Of a stretch of DNA of 64,000 nucleotides, positions 8,237-17,076 are shown in pieces. Origin of the DNA: Actinobacillus sp. (lineage in GTDB: Bacteria > Pseudomonadota > Gammaproteobacteria > Enterobacterales > Pasteurellaceae); the NCBI GenBank assembly GCA_020026055.1, contig JAHHRA010000006.1, positions 9,525 through 73,524 of the forward strand, written 5' to 3'. Numbering within the stretch: the stretch's first letter is position 1; each line of letters opens with the position of its first letter. The notes beneath the pieces were generated by a model. That model saw nothing but the letters and a program-made list of their open reading frames with translations. It made no database searches and was not told where the DNA came from. The translations under genes were made by a program, and so were the position numbers.

Positions 8237-9207
8237 TGACACAACAAATTTACCGTGGGCGATTTTCTGTTGCACCAATGCTGGATTGGACGACAAGACA
8301 CTGTCGTTATTTTCATCGTCAATTCACTCAACACGCTTTACTTTATACTGAAATGGTAACAACAGGGGCGATTATGCACGCCAACTATGACCATTTACAC
8401 TTTTCTCAAGCAGAACAACCAGTCGCTTTGCAACTTGGAGGAAGCAATCCTAACGTGCTAGCGCATTGTGCAAAATTAGCAGAAGCACGAGGATATCAGG
8501 AGATTAATTTAAATGTCGGCTGCCCTTCTGATCGAGTGCAGAATGGTGCTTTCGGAGCTTGTTTAATGGGAAAAGCAAATCTTGTTGGTGAATGTGTTGC
8601 TGCGATGAAAGCAACAGTGGCAATTCCTGTTACTGTTAAAACACGGATTGGTATTGATGAGTTCGATAGTTATAGTTTTCTGACGGATTTTATTGAAAAG
8701 GTTGCACAACATGGGGGCAATGAATTCATCATACATGCACGTAAGGCATGGCTTTCTGGCTTGAGTCCGAAAGAAAATCGTGATATTCCGCCATTGGATT
8801 ATGAACGAGTTTATCAGCTGAAGCGAGATTTTCCTACACTGATGATTTCGATTAATGGAGGTATCAAAAACTTTGAAGAGATCCAAACTCATTTGCAATA
8901 TGTTGATGGCGTAATGATCGGACGGGAAGCTTATCAAAATCCTGCGATCTTAGGTTATGTTGATAAATTGCTCTTTGATAAAAATTTACCTATCGTTACT
9001 CCGTTAGAGGCAATTAGGAAAATGTTCCCTTATATTGAAGCAGAACTTTCACAAGGAGTAAAACTCAACCATATGACCAATAGTTTATTGGGAGCTTTCC
9101 AAAATTGTAAAGGTGCAAAGCAATATCGTCGTTATTTAAGTGAAAATGCTTACAAGATAGGTGCAGGTGTAGAAGTATTAGAGCAGGCACTCAATTTTGT
9201 GAGATAG
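8233..9207 (+). CDS. dusA: DusA, tRNA-dihydrouridine(20/20a) synthase
   Basis: A flavin-dependent reductase that converts U20/U20a of tRNA to dihydrouridine. The 324-residue TIM-barrel protein shows SVAPMLDWTTRHCR at the N-terminus, the catalytic cysteine in NVGCPSDRVQNGAFGACLM, HARKAWLSGLSPKENR (DusA subfamily) and SINGGI/GVMIGREAYQNP phosphate-binding loops. A second ATG at 8236 is equally usable. It overlaps the ClC gene by 4 bp. A perfect 30-bp palindrome spans its stop codon. Confidence 0.95.
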   Translation: MMTQQIYRGRFSVAPMLDWTTRHCRYFHRQFTQHALLYTEMVTTGAIMHANYDHLHFSQAEQPVALQLGGSNPNVLAHCAKLAEARGYQEINLNVGCPSDRVQNGAFGACLMGKANLVGECVAAMKATVAIPVTVKTRIGIDEFDSYSFLTDFIEKVAQHGGNEFIIHARKAWLSGLSPKENRDIPPLDYERVYQLKRDFPTLMISINGGIKNFEEIQTHLQYVDGVMIGREAYQNPAILGYVDKLLFDKNLPIVTPLEAIRKMFPYIEAELSQGVKLNHMTNSLLGAFQNCKGAKQYRRYLSENAYKIGAGVEVLEQALNFVR

Positions 9208-9228
9208 TTTTAGCTAAAACTATCTCAC
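9199..9228. repeat. Perfect 30-bp palindrome spanning the dusA stop codon
   Basis: Two 14-nt arms (GTGAGATAGTTTTA and its exact complement) meet at a central GC. The dusA TAG codon lies within the left arm. In RNA it would form a long hairpin at the mRNA 3' end, but no U-tract follows directly (GCCCTTAAATT). A degenerate half of the ACGCC element (9226-9257) abuts it. Confidence 0.7.
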
Positions 9229-9358
9229 GCCCTTAAATTCAAAAAAATTTTTCAACAAAACACAGATTTTAAGAAACATCCTCATTGCTAATGAAGTGGT
9301 TTAAAATATTTCAGTGTTTTCTGTGTATAACATCGTTATTTTTCGATTTTGGTTACTG

Positions 9359-9386
9359 AAAAAACAGCCCACGTAAAAGTGGGCTG
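9359..9386 (-). terminator. Rho-independent terminator of raiA
   Basis: Read on the minus strand, a CAGCCCAC ... GTGGGCTG stem with a 6-nt loop is followed by six or more U residues. It lies 28 bp beyond the raiA stop codon. Confidence 0.85.
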
Positions 9387-9413
9387 AAGTGTTTGAAAAG
9401 TCTCAACTGGCTT

Positions 9414-9704
9414 TTAGCGGAAAGATTCATTTTTGTGTTGTGCTTTATTTAATTGGCGTGCTAATTTTTCTTCAACCAAATTAATGGCTTCATACATGTC
9501 TTTTGCCTCAGCGTGAGCAATTAGATCGCCATACACGGTGCCGATAGTTGCGTCGACAGAGAAACCTTGAGGATCTTTATGTAATATGAAATGCGGATTA
9601 ATGAGCTGAGTTTGCCATTTTTCAAGTTTTGCAAGACGGCTTTCAATATGCTCACGGATAGCGGGAGTGATATCCATCTGTTTGCTAGTAATATTAATGT
9701 TCAT
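9414..9704 (-). CDS. raiA: RaiA/YfiA-type ribosome-associated inhibitor
   Basis: A 96-residue protein of the ribosome hibernation family that occupies the mRNA/tRNA sites of the 30S subunit in stationary phase or cold. It begins MNINITSKQMDITPAIREHI and contains KLEKWQ and the DMYEAINLVEEKLARQLNK helix, closest to YfiA/RaiA. Enteric RaiA has an acidic tail of about 15 more residues that is absent here, so the protein is Hpf-like in length. The ATG at 9704 has an AGGAG site; the upstream extension to 9797 has no family match. Confidence 0.9.
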   Translation of the reverse strand: MNINITSKQMDITPAIREHIESRLAKLEKWQTQLINPHFILHKDPQGFSVDATIGTVYGDLIAHAEAKDMYEAINLVEEKLARQLNKAQHKNESFR

Positions 9705-9829
9705 AAGATTCTCCTTCTTGGTTTTACTGCTTCTAAAATAACCCTGATTGATATGTATTTCAATCGAAAAGCGTAAAAACTTTTTGCGATAGTACATTTT
9801 TAACTATTTGCGTATATTTATACTTTTTC

Positions 9830-11167
9830 TTATTCAGCGAGGCGGGCAAAAAAATTCCGTGTTTCATTTAACACAACTTTGCGTAAACCGATCAAGCCAA
9901 TTAAATTAGGTAATGCCATTAAACCATTGACAATATCAGCAAGGATCCAAATGAAATCAAGTTTAAAAAATGCACCAACGCCAACTAAAGTAATAAACGT
10001 ACTGCGATAAAGTTTAATCCCTTTTATTCCAGCTAAATAAACGAAGCAACGTTCACCATAGTAACACCAACCCAAAATTGTCGTGAAAGCAAAGAAGAGT
10101 AATCCAATAGTAACAATACTGGCACCAGATGAGTGTCCTAAACCACGACTAAAGGCATAGTTAGTTATTTCTACGCCTTGTAAATCTATATTCCAAGAGT
10201 TTGTTAAAATTAACACGATCCCAGTCATTGTACAGACGATTAATGTATCTAAGAAAGTACCCGTCATTGAAATTAAACCTTGGCGAACAGGTTCGTTAGT
10301 TTCTGCCGCTGCTGCTGCAATAGGTGCAGAACCAAGACCTGATTCATTTGAGAATATACCACGGGAAACCCCAGCTTGAATGGCTCGCAAAACAGTATAA
10401 CCTAAAGCTCCCCCTAAAACGGCTTGAGGATCAAAAGCGGATTGTATAATTAATGCTAAAGTTGCAGGTAAAGCTTGCCAGTTAAGTATAATAATTACTA
10501 TTGATGTTCCAACATAAAGTAACGCCATAAATGGCACAATTACAGATGAAACTTTAGCAATTCGTTTCACTCCGCCAAGAATAATCAAACCAACTAACAA
10601 AGTGACAATGCTAGCAGAAAGAGGAACTGGAATTTGATAAGTATCATGCAAAGCGTGAGTAATGGCATTGATTTGTGGGAATGTCCCTATGCCAAAAAAA
10701 GCAACTAAAATGCCAAATACTGCAAAAGTTTTTGCAAGCCAAGGTAGTCCTAGTCCACGTTCAATATAATACATTGGACCGCCCGCCATAAAACCTTGCT
10801 TATCACGAATGCGATATTTCAACGCCAGTAAACATTCGGCGTACTTCGTTGCCATTCCTAAAAACGCTACAATCCACATCCAAAAAAGTGCTCCAGGTCC
10901 ACCTGCTTGAACTGCGGTTGCGACACCCACAATATTACCAGTACCGATAGTCGCAGCTAATGCTGTACAAAGAGCAGCAAAAGCTGATACATCACCTTTT
11001 GCAGATTGTTCACGACTGAATAAATAACGCAATGCCCTAGGTAGCTGAAAAATTTGCAGAAAACTGAGGCGTAAACTGAAATAAACCCCCGTCCCTGCAA
11101 GTAAGATCAAGAGTGGAGGTCCCCAAATGAGACTATCAATTGTGTGTAGAAAAGAAGTGATTGTCAT
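9830..11167 (-). CDS. AGCS-family sodium:alanine/glycine symporter
   Basis: 445 residues with about ten to eleven membrane helices. It carries the AGCS signature region around GTGNIVGVATAV and the AGGPMYYIERGLG segment, plus AIQAGVSRGIFSNESGLGSAPI. The protein would import alanine or glycine with sodium across the inner membrane. Its 5' leader carries a tandem glycine riboswitch, which makes glycine the probable physiological substrate. It is transcribed alone. Confidence 0.92.
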   Translation of the reverse strand: MTITSFLHTIDSLIWGPPLLILLAGTGVYFSLRLSFLQIFQLPRALRYLFSREQSAKGDVSAFAALCTALAATIGTGNIVGVATAVQAGGPGALFWMWIVAFLGMATKYAECLLALKYRIRDKQGFMAGGPMYYIERGLGLPWLAKTFAVFGILVAFFGIGTFPQINAITHALHDTYQIPVPLSASIVTLLVGLIILGGVKRIAKVSSVIVPFMALLYVGTSIVIIILNWQALPATLALIIQSAFDPQAVLGGALGYTVLRAIQAGVSRGIFSNESGLGSAPIAAAAAETNEPVRQGLISMTGTFLDTLIVCTMTGIVLILTNSWNIDLQGVEITNYAFSRGLGHSSGASIVTIGLLFFAFTTILGWCYYGERCFVYLAGIKGIKLYRSTFITLVGVGAFFKLDFIWILADIVNGLMALPNLIGLIGLRKVVLNETRNFFARLAE

Positions 11168-11261
11168 ACAAATCCTTTTAATTAGTTGAAATTTGCACGA
11201 CAGAGACTAAAAAAGAATAACGACGTTAAGCTGACGCCCCAATAATATTGAAAATTTTCTT

Positions 11262-11450
11262 GCCCCTGTCCTTTTGCCTGAGCGTTTGAAAGATGAAATG
11301 TCTTTTTGCGCCTTCGGCGTCCGCTATCAAAACTATCGTAAAGTTTGAACGGATCTCTCCAAGGGTTCGTCCAGTAACAGTCCTTGCGAAAATTCGCGCC
11401 TGAAAGATTTTACCTCGTCGGCGTGGGATATTTCCCACTCTCCAGCTACC
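11262..11450 (-). promoter_or_regulatory. Tandem glycine riboswitch upstream of the AGCS symporter
   Basis: On the minus strand two aptamers follow one another, each opening with GGAGAG. The first (about 11443-11361) ends with a CAGGCGCG ... GCAAGGACTG core. The second (about 11360-11262) has GCCGAAGGCG and the hallmark CUCAGGCAAAAGGACAG. This is the classical cooperative two-aptamer arrangement. The expression platform must lie in the remaining 95 nt before the symporter start. Glycine riboswitches upstream of symporters usually switch expression off when glycine is abundant; the direction here is not resolvable by eye. Confidence 0.92.
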
Positions 11451-11688
11451 TTCATCCGAACATTTATGAATTGTTAAAAATTCTAGCAGAATATGACTAA
11501 ATAACAAAGGTAATCTTATTGCTTCAGTTTGATAAATAACGAGAAAAAGATTGTTTGTTTTATATAAATAGGTATAATTCTCATTTCTATTAATGGATGA
11601 TTGTTTCAAGAAAAATAATTCCCAAAGTAACTTCTTGTTTGAGATTATTTTGATGAACATTGTATTAAAAAAGAAGATTGGAGAATCT

Positions 11689-13956
11689 ATGAAATTGTCT
11701 AGAATTTATACCGTGCTTTTTTTAGGATTACCTACATTAGCAATCGCTAATGAAGAAGCAAAAGAATTAGATGGAATTTCAGTAGTAGCGTTGAGAGATG
11801 CGAGTAGTTATGCTAAAGAAGCAAATAAAACAGTAATTTTAGACAAAAGTCAATTACAAACAGAGCAAGCGTCAAGTGTTGCGCAAGCTTTGGAGAATGT
11901 ACCAAATATTACTGTTGAAGGTGGGGAACGTACAATTAACCAAAAAGTTGATATTCGTGGATTGACTGGCAATCGAGTTGTACAGGTAATCGATGGTGTG
12001 AAACAGTATTTTGAATTAAAAAATCGTGGTTCTTATTTTCTGCCGCTTTCAATGGTGCAGGATTTGGAAGTGATCAAAGGTCCAGCTTCTACTTTATGGG
12101 GAAGTGGTGCTTTAGGGGGAGTAGTCGCAATGCGAACACCTTCGGCATTAGATTTGCTTGAAAGTGGGCAGAAGTTTGGCACGAAAATTAATCAAGGTTA
12201 TCAATCTGCAAATAATTTAAGTGAAACTTCAGCGATGGTTTATGCAGCGAATGAGCAATTTGATGCATTGCTTGGCGGTTTTTACAACCATGCGAGTGAT
12301 CTACGGTTAGGTGGAGGGCAAACGCTAGAAAACAGTAAATATATTCAAAAAGGAGGCTTAGCTAAGTTAGGTTGGCAGATTAATGAAGCTAACCGCCTAG
12401 CACTTTCTTATCGTTTAGTGCGGATTAAGCAAACAGCACCGAGTGATAATAATTTACAAGATGGTCGTTTAGCAGCAGATACACCTGTTGGGAATAATGG
12501 TTTGAATTATAAGCAGTTTATGAAGCTTATAACGGATGCTCGTAACGGTAGTATTCATATGGTCGATTACAAATATTCCCCACTCATCAAACAAAGCATC
12601 ACTGACCAAAGTACTATTTTGGATTACAGCTTTAACCCAAATTCTAAGCTTATTGATGCCAACATTACGCTATATCACAATGCTACTTTAGAGCGAGAAG
12701 ACTGGCTCCATACGAATGTCAAAGACTACACCAAATATATTACTGACGGAGTTAACTTACGTAACTCTTCAGATTTTGATTGGTTATATTTAACTTACGG
12801 TATTGATTACGCTCGTAACAAAATTAGTACTGTCCGCGAAAAAAATACTAGTTTTGAATCTACATATCGTCCAAGTGATTATAACGGTTCGTCCGATAAT
12901 CTTGGTGCTTACTTACAAGGGCATATTCCATTATTTGATAAGACTCTCATTCTTTCACCAGCCTTGCGTTATGATTATTACAAAACGGATGCTCATGGCG
13001 ATTTCAAAACAGCGGAAATTAGTTTGCCTGCAGGGAGCAAAGTGCCAACTATCAAGCACAGTCAGATCTTAAACAACCCTAATTTTAATGACCATCATTT
13101 TTCGCCATCTTTTGCGATCACATGGAAACCTATTGAATTTTTCAGTCTTGGCTTGAAATATAACGAAGCTTTCCGCTCGCCATCGTTGCAAGAAAGCTTT
13201 GCGAATGGCTATTTATTTGGGATTAAGTTGGTTAAGCCACTTCAAGTAATGTATCCAAGTGGTGCTTATGGTGCTCATCTTTATCCGAACCTTAGTCTCC
13301 GTCCTGAAATCGCTCGTAATAAAGAAATTGATGTAAATTTTCATTTTGACAATATTTTAACTCAAGGCGATAACATTCAGTTTACTACAGCGTATTTTAT
13401 CAATGATATTAAAGATATGATTGATGCTCATTTGTTATTCGCACCACAAGGGGCTGCGGCACAATATGTGAATATTCCGAAAGCACGTATCCAAGGGTTT
13501 GAGATTGGGACGAAATATCAAACCGAAAATTTAGGCGTGGGTATAAGTTATGGTCAAACTTTCGGAAAGATCACTAGAACAGATCCTAATAATCCATTCT
13601 TGAGAGGATTAAAAGAGGGTGATCCTTTGGATAATATTCCAGCAGGGAAATTGACTGTAACAACAGACTATTATGTTATCCCTGAAGCACTTAATGTAGG
13701 AATGGTTGTGAGTTATTACCGCCATCAAGATCGTGTTTCAAACAGTTATCAACGTAACTGGGGAGATGGCACATTATTTAAGAGCTACATTTTAACTGAA
13801 ATTCATACGACTTATGCACCAAAAACAGGAATGTTCAAAGATTTTCGTGTTGATTTCGCAATCGACAATCTTTTTGATCAAAAATACCGCCCAGCTTTTG
13901 GTTTAATTGATGGTGTTGGACGTAATTTTAAATTGAATGTAGGTTATAAGTTCTAA
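11689..13956 (+). CDS. TonB-dependent outer-membrane receptor, probably for haem or haemoproteins
   Basis: 755 residues: a signal peptide (cleavage after LPTLAIA, about residue 20), a TonB-box-like DGISVVAL, a plug domain (VAQALENVPNITVEGG, VQVIDGVKQYFELKNRGSYFLP, IKGPASTLWGSGALGGVVAM) and a beta-barrel ending in the canonical aromatic GYKF. The FRSPSLQESF segment resembles the FRAP motif of haem receptors, so haem or haemoglobin is the best substrate guess, but no ligand is proven. The start at 11689 is chosen for its GGAGAA site and the signal peptide; the frame opens at 11593. A weak Fur-like AT-rich motif lies near 11565-11600. TonB-ExbBD needed to energise it are encoded at 59-60.5 kb. 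Confidence 0.9.
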   Translation: MKLSRIYTVLFLGLPTLAIANEEAKELDGISVVALRDASSYAKEANKTVILDKSQLQTEQASSVAQALENVPNITVEGGERTINQKVDIRGLTGNRVVQVIDGVKQYFELKNRGSYFLPLSMVQDLEVIKGPASTLWGSGALGGVVAMRTPSALDLLESGQKFGTKINQGYQSANNLSETSAMVYAANEQFDALLGGFYNHASDLRLGGGQTLENSKYIQKGGLAKLGWQINEANRLALSYRLVRIKQTAPSDNNLQDGRLAADTPVGNNGLNYKQFMKLITDARNGSIHMVDYKYSPLIKQSITDQSTILDYSFNPNSKLIDANITLYHNATLEREDWLHTNVKDYTKYITDGVNLRNSSDFDWLYLTYGIDYARNKISTVREKNTSFESTYRPSDYNGSSDNLGAYLQGHIPLFDKTLILSPALRYDYYKTDAHGDFKTAEISLPAGSKVPTIKHSQILNNPNFNDHHFSPSFAITWKPIEFFSLGLKYNEAFRSPSLQESFANGYLFGIKLVKPLQVMYPSGAYGAHLYPNLSLRPEIARNKEIDVNFHFDNILTQGDNIQFTTAYFINDIKDMIDAHLLFAPQGAAAQYVNIPKARIQGFEIGTKYQTENLGVGISYGQTFGKITRTDPNNPFLRGLKEGDPLDNIPAGKLTVTTDYYVIPEALNVGMVVSYYRHQDRVSNSYQRNWGDGTLFKSYILTEIHTTYAPKTGMFKDFRVDFAIDNLFDQKYRPAFGLIDGVGRNFKLNVGYKF

Positions 13957-13978
13957 AATAACACTTAAAGCCAATGTG

Positions 13979-14017
13979 AAAACCTCCTAATTGTCTTATA
14001 GGGTTAGGAGGTTTTTT
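13979..14017 (+). terminator. Terminator of the TonB-dependent receptor gene
   Basis: An AAAACCTCCTAA ... TTAGGAGGTTTT stem with a 13-nt loop ends in a T-run, 23 bp after the receptor stop codon and before def. Confidence 0.85.
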
Positions 14018-14059
14018 AGTTTATAATATGAAGCTATTATTTTTTGATTAGGAATAAGA

Positions 14060-14578
14060 ATGGCATTATTGAATGTTTTAATTTACCCTGATGAACGCTT
14101 AAAAACTGTTGCCAAACCGATGACAGCACTAGATTTTACACCCGAACTAGATAAATTTATCGACGATATGTTTGAGACAATGTATCACGAACAAGGTATA
14201 GGTTTAGCTGCAACGCAAGTAGATTTTCATAAACGATTGATTGTTATTGATATAGAAGAGCATCCAGCGACACCTTTAGTTCTGATTAATCCTGAAATTT
14301 TATCTGCCGAAGGTGAGACTGGAATTGAAGAAGGATGCTTGTCGCTACCTGGGTTTAACGGTTTTGTACCACGTAAAGAAAAAATCAAAGTCAAAGCATT
14401 GGATCGACATGGCAAACCGTTTGAATTGGATGCAGATGAATTATTAGCGATCTGTATTCAGCACGAGATGGATCATCTTGAAGGAATTGTATTTGCGGAT
14501 TATTTATCACCACTTAAACGTAACCGCATTAAAGAAAAACTGACTAAATGGCAAAAACAATTGGCGAGAAAAGCTTAA
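14060..14578 (+). CDS. def: Peptide deformylase
   Basis: A metalloenzyme that removes the N-formyl group from nascent proteins at the ribosome. All three family motifs are intact in the 172-residue protein: GIGLAATQV, EEGCLSLPG (metal-ligand Cys93) and QHEMDHLEG (HExxDH near residue 135). It precedes fmt, whose product supplies the formyl group. The two are separated by about 136 bp, so co-transcription is likely but not certain. Confidence 0.96.
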   Translation: MALLNVLIYPDERLKTVAKPMTALDFTPELDKFIDDMFETMYHEQGIGLAATQVDFHKRLIVIDIEEHPATPLVLINPEILSAEGETGIEEGCLSLPGFNGFVPRKEKIKVKALDRHGKPFELDADELLAICIQHEMDHLEGIVFADYLSPLKRNRIKEKLTKWQKQLARKA

Positions 14579-14714
14579 TGTCGAGTACATTTGTTTAGAA
14601 ATTACTCATAAAAAGCCGAAGTGTTACGCCTCAGTGACAAGCATTGAGGCTCAAAAAACAGTGATTCTTTGTCAGACAAGATTTTTATCATTTTTTATTT
14701 TAAACGTAGCACCT

Positions 14715-15680
14715 ATGCAAAAACTTAACATCATTTTCGCTGGCACTCCCGAATTTGCTGCCGAACATTTAAACGCTCTGTTAAATAGCAGACATAATAT
14801 CATTGCCGTTTATACACAGCCAGATAAGCCCGCAGGGCGTGGTAAAAAACTTACAGCTAGCCCTGTCAAAGCGCTTGCTACTATGCATGGCATTCCTGTT
14901 TACCAGCCCAAAACACTGCGTAATCCTGAAACACAAGCTGAATTAGCGAATTTGAATGCTGATTTAATGGTAGTCGTAGCGTATGGTTTGATATTGCCAA
15001 AAGCAGTGCTTGACGCTCCACGTTTAGGTTGTTTGAATGTACATGGTTCGATCTTGCCAAAATGGCGAGGAGCAGCGCCGATTCAACGTAGTCTTTGGGC
15101 AGGCGATCGCCAAACAGGAGTAACAATTATGCAAATGGACGAAGGATTAGACACAGGACCAATGTTGTATAAAGTCTATTGTGACATTGAAGCTTCTGAC
15201 ACTTCAGCTAGTCTTTACGCCAAACTTGCTAAACTCGCCCCAGCGGCATTGCTTGAAGTTGTGGATCATCTTGAAACGGGTGAGTATCACGCTATCGCTC
15301 AAGATGATAGCCTTGCGACGCATGCTGCTAAGTTGACTAAAGAAGAAGCACGCTTAAATTGGCAAGAAGACGCAGCCCAACTCGAACGCAATATTCGAGC
15401 CTTCAATCCTTGGCCGATCGCCTACCTCCACACTCAAGACGAACAAAATAATGTGCAAATTGTGAAAGTTTGGCAAGCAACAGTGTTACCACATCAAGAT
15501 GCAAAAGCAGGTACAGTGTTGCAGGCAGATAAAAATGGTATTCAAATTGCGACCGCTAATGGTGTATTAAACTTACTTACAGTGCAACCTGCTGGTAAAA
15601 AAGCGATGTCAGTACAGGATTTTTTGAACAGTCGTGCAAGTTGGTTCCAAATTGGTACGAGATTAAGCAATGAAGACTAA
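14715..15680 (+). CDS. fmt: Methionyl-tRNA formyltransferase
   Basis: Transfers a formyl group from 10-formyl-THF to Met-tRNAfMet. The 321-residue protein starts MQKLNIIFAGTPEFAAEHL and has the catalytic core NVHGSILPKWRGAAPIQRSLWAGD and the MDEGLDTGPM loop, followed by the C-terminal tRNA-binding domain. The frame extends upstream to a GTG at 14634, but the added 27 residues are not family sequence. It overlaps rsmB by 11 bp, giving a def-fmt-rsmB-trkA order as in many gamma-proteobacteria. Confidence 0.95.
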   Translation: MQKLNIIFAGTPEFAAEHLNALLNSRHNIIAVYTQPDKPAGRGKKLTASPVKALATMHGIPVYQPKTLRNPETQAELANLNADLMVVVAYGLILPKAVLDAPRLGCLNVHGSILPKWRGAAPIQRSLWAGDRQTGVTIMQMDEGLDTGPMLYKVYCDIEASDTSASLYAKLAKLAPAALLEVVDHLETGEYHAIAQDDSLATHAAKLTKEEARLNWQEDAAQLERNIRAFNPWPIAYLHTQDEQNNVQIVKVWQATVLPHQDAKAGTVLQADKNGIQIATANGVLNLLTVQPAGKKAMSVQDFLNSRASWFQIGTRLSNED

Positions 15681-17067
15681 GCCAAATCACGTCCCCATTT
15701 CCGCTAAAAAATTCCTCAAAAAGAGGAAAATTTTAGCGAATTTAGTTGCGACTAACTCCAATAATTTGCGTGCTATTGCCGCTGAAATTTTGCTTAAAAT
15801 GCACCAAGGGCAATCGCTGTCAGCGTTGCTACCTGCGTATCAGTCTCACCTTAAAACAAAAGATCACGCTTTGCTACAAGAGCTCACATTCGGCGTGGCA
15901 CGCACAATGCCTCGTTTAGATAAGATTCTAAGCTTATTAATTAACAAACCTCTCAAAGGCAAATTTAAAATCGTGCATTGTTTACTGCAAGTTGGACTTT
16001 ACCAATTGCTTTATACTCGAGTACCTGAATTTGCGGCAGTTGATGAAGTCGTGACTGCAACTAAAGTACTAAATGTTGAAGCAATGCGATCTCTAGTAAA
16101 TGCAGTATTACGTAAGTTTTTACGTGAAAAAATGGATATCTTAGCCAAAGTTGATCAACATTGGCACAGTCTTCATCCTGATTGGTTGATTAATTTGCTC
16201 AAACCTGAATACCCAAACTGGCGAGAAATTATTGACGCTAATAATCAAAAACCACCAATGTGGTTGCGAGTGAATGCCAAACGGCATCGCGATGATTACC
16301 AACAATTACTACAAACGCAAGGGATTGCAACTGTCATAGGTAAACATTCACAAGCCTTGCGATTGCTTGATGCTTGTGCAGTTTCGCAATTACCATATTT
16401 TAACGAAGGGGCAGTAAGTGTGCAGGATCTGCACGCACAGTGGGCAGGGAATTTGTTAGCACCGCAAAATAGTGAATTGATTCTCGATGCTTGTGCTGCT
16501 CCAGGCGGAAAAACGACACATATTTTAGAGCTAGCACCTGAAGCTCAAGTGGTCGCATTAGATATTGAAGAAAATCGCTTAAATCGAGTGCGTGAAAATC
16601 TTGCTCGCCTCGGACAATCTGCCACTATTATCTGTGCGGACGCAAGCCAACCTCAAAAATGGTGGCATGGGGGAGTACAATTTGATCGGATTTTACTTGA
16701 TGCACCTTGTTCAGCAACGGGAGTGATTCGTCGTCACCCTGATATCAAATGGCTTCGTCAGCCTGAAGACATTCCACTGTTGGTCGCATTGCAAGCTCAA
16801 ATCTTGGACGCCCTCTGGGAACTGCTTAAGCCACAAGGCGTGTTAGTCTACGCGACTTGTTCGCTATTGCCTCAAGAAAATCGCTTGCAAATTGCCGATT
16901 TTTTACATCGCCATCCTGATGCAGTATTGATGACGCTACCATTTTCAGAAAATTTTTCTGAAAATACGGGCGTGAATACGACGATTGGCAAGCAATTTTT
17001 GCCAAGCAATGAAGGCGGTGATGGATTTTATTACGCCAAACTTTGCAAAAAGGCAGTTAATCATTAA
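15670..17067 (+). CDS. rsmB: RsmB, 16S rRNA (cytosine-967-C5)-methyltransferase
   Basis: 465 residues: an N-terminal NusB-like RNA-binding domain (LQELTFGVARTMPRLD) and a Rossmann methyltransferase with the AdoMet loop DACAAPGGKTTHILE, DAPCSATGVIRRHPDIKW, and catalytic Cys397 in YATCSLLPQEN. Compared with the remembered E. coli protein it carries two insertions. One is an N-terminal extension of about 25 residues encoded over an AT-rich hairpin (15702-15738). The other is a short C-terminal insert (PFSENFSENTGVN, about residues 423-436) encoded by a copy of the dispersed palindrome. Neither disrupts the frame or catalytic motifs. The gene overlaps fmt and lies 9 bp before trkA. Confidence 0.94.
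   Translation: MKTKPNHVPISAKKFLKKRKILANLVATNSNNLRAIAAEILLKMHQGQSLSALLPAYQSHLKTKDHALLQELTFGVARTMPRLDKILSLLINKPLKGKFKIVHCLLQVGLYQLLYTRVPEFAAVDEVVTATKVLNVEAMRSLVNAVLRKFLREKMDILAKVDQHWHSLHPDWLINLLKPEYPNWREIIDANNQKPPMWLRVNAKRHRDDYQQLLQTQGIATVIGKHSQALRLLDACAVSQLPYFNEGAVSVQDLHAQWAGNLLAPQNSELILDACAAPGGKTTHILELAPEAQVVALDIEENRLNRVRENLARLGQSATIICADASQPQKWWHGGVQFDRILLDAPCSATGVIRRHPDIKWLRQPEDIPLLVALQAQILDALWELLKPQGVLVYATCSLLPQENRLQIADFLHRHPDAVLMTLPFSENFSENTGVNTTIGKQFLPSNEGGDGFYYAKLCKKAVNH
15702..15738. repeat. Inverted repeat within the rsmB N-terminal extension
   Basis: Two 16-nt arms (14 of 16 positions pair) around a 5-nt A loop: CGCTAAAAAATTCCTC and GAGGAAAATTTTAGCG. It is translated as part of the first 30 codons of rsmB, a region not found in the E. 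coli protein. The flanking CACGTCCCC (15689-15697) resembles the left end of the dispersed palindrome, but the arms differ from it. Relationship to that family is possible, not shown. Confidence 0.5.
16933..16973. repeat. Dispersed palindromic element inside rsmB (in frame)
   Basis: The 25-nt centre (16941-16965) is a perfect palindrome about one base, with ATTTTCAG/CTGAAAAT outer arms. The ends ACGCTACC and GGGCGT match the family termini. It is translated in frame and adds the PFSENFSENTG segment upstream of the conserved C-terminal EGGDGFYYAKL motif. It uses the same reading frame as the hemX copy (both give NFSE). Confidence 0.75.
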
Positions 17068-17076
17068 GGAGTTACG

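Noticed and set aside
11565..11605. Fur box upstream of the TonB-dependent receptor
   Set aside because: Only about half of the 7-1-7 positions match; iron control is likely for such a gene but the site is not convincing by sequence.
11226..11660. 144-codon frame on the minus strand upstream of the AGCS symporter
   Set aside because: It overlaps the tandem glycine riboswitch and reads as low-complexity, unrecognised protein; the RNA explains the conservation.
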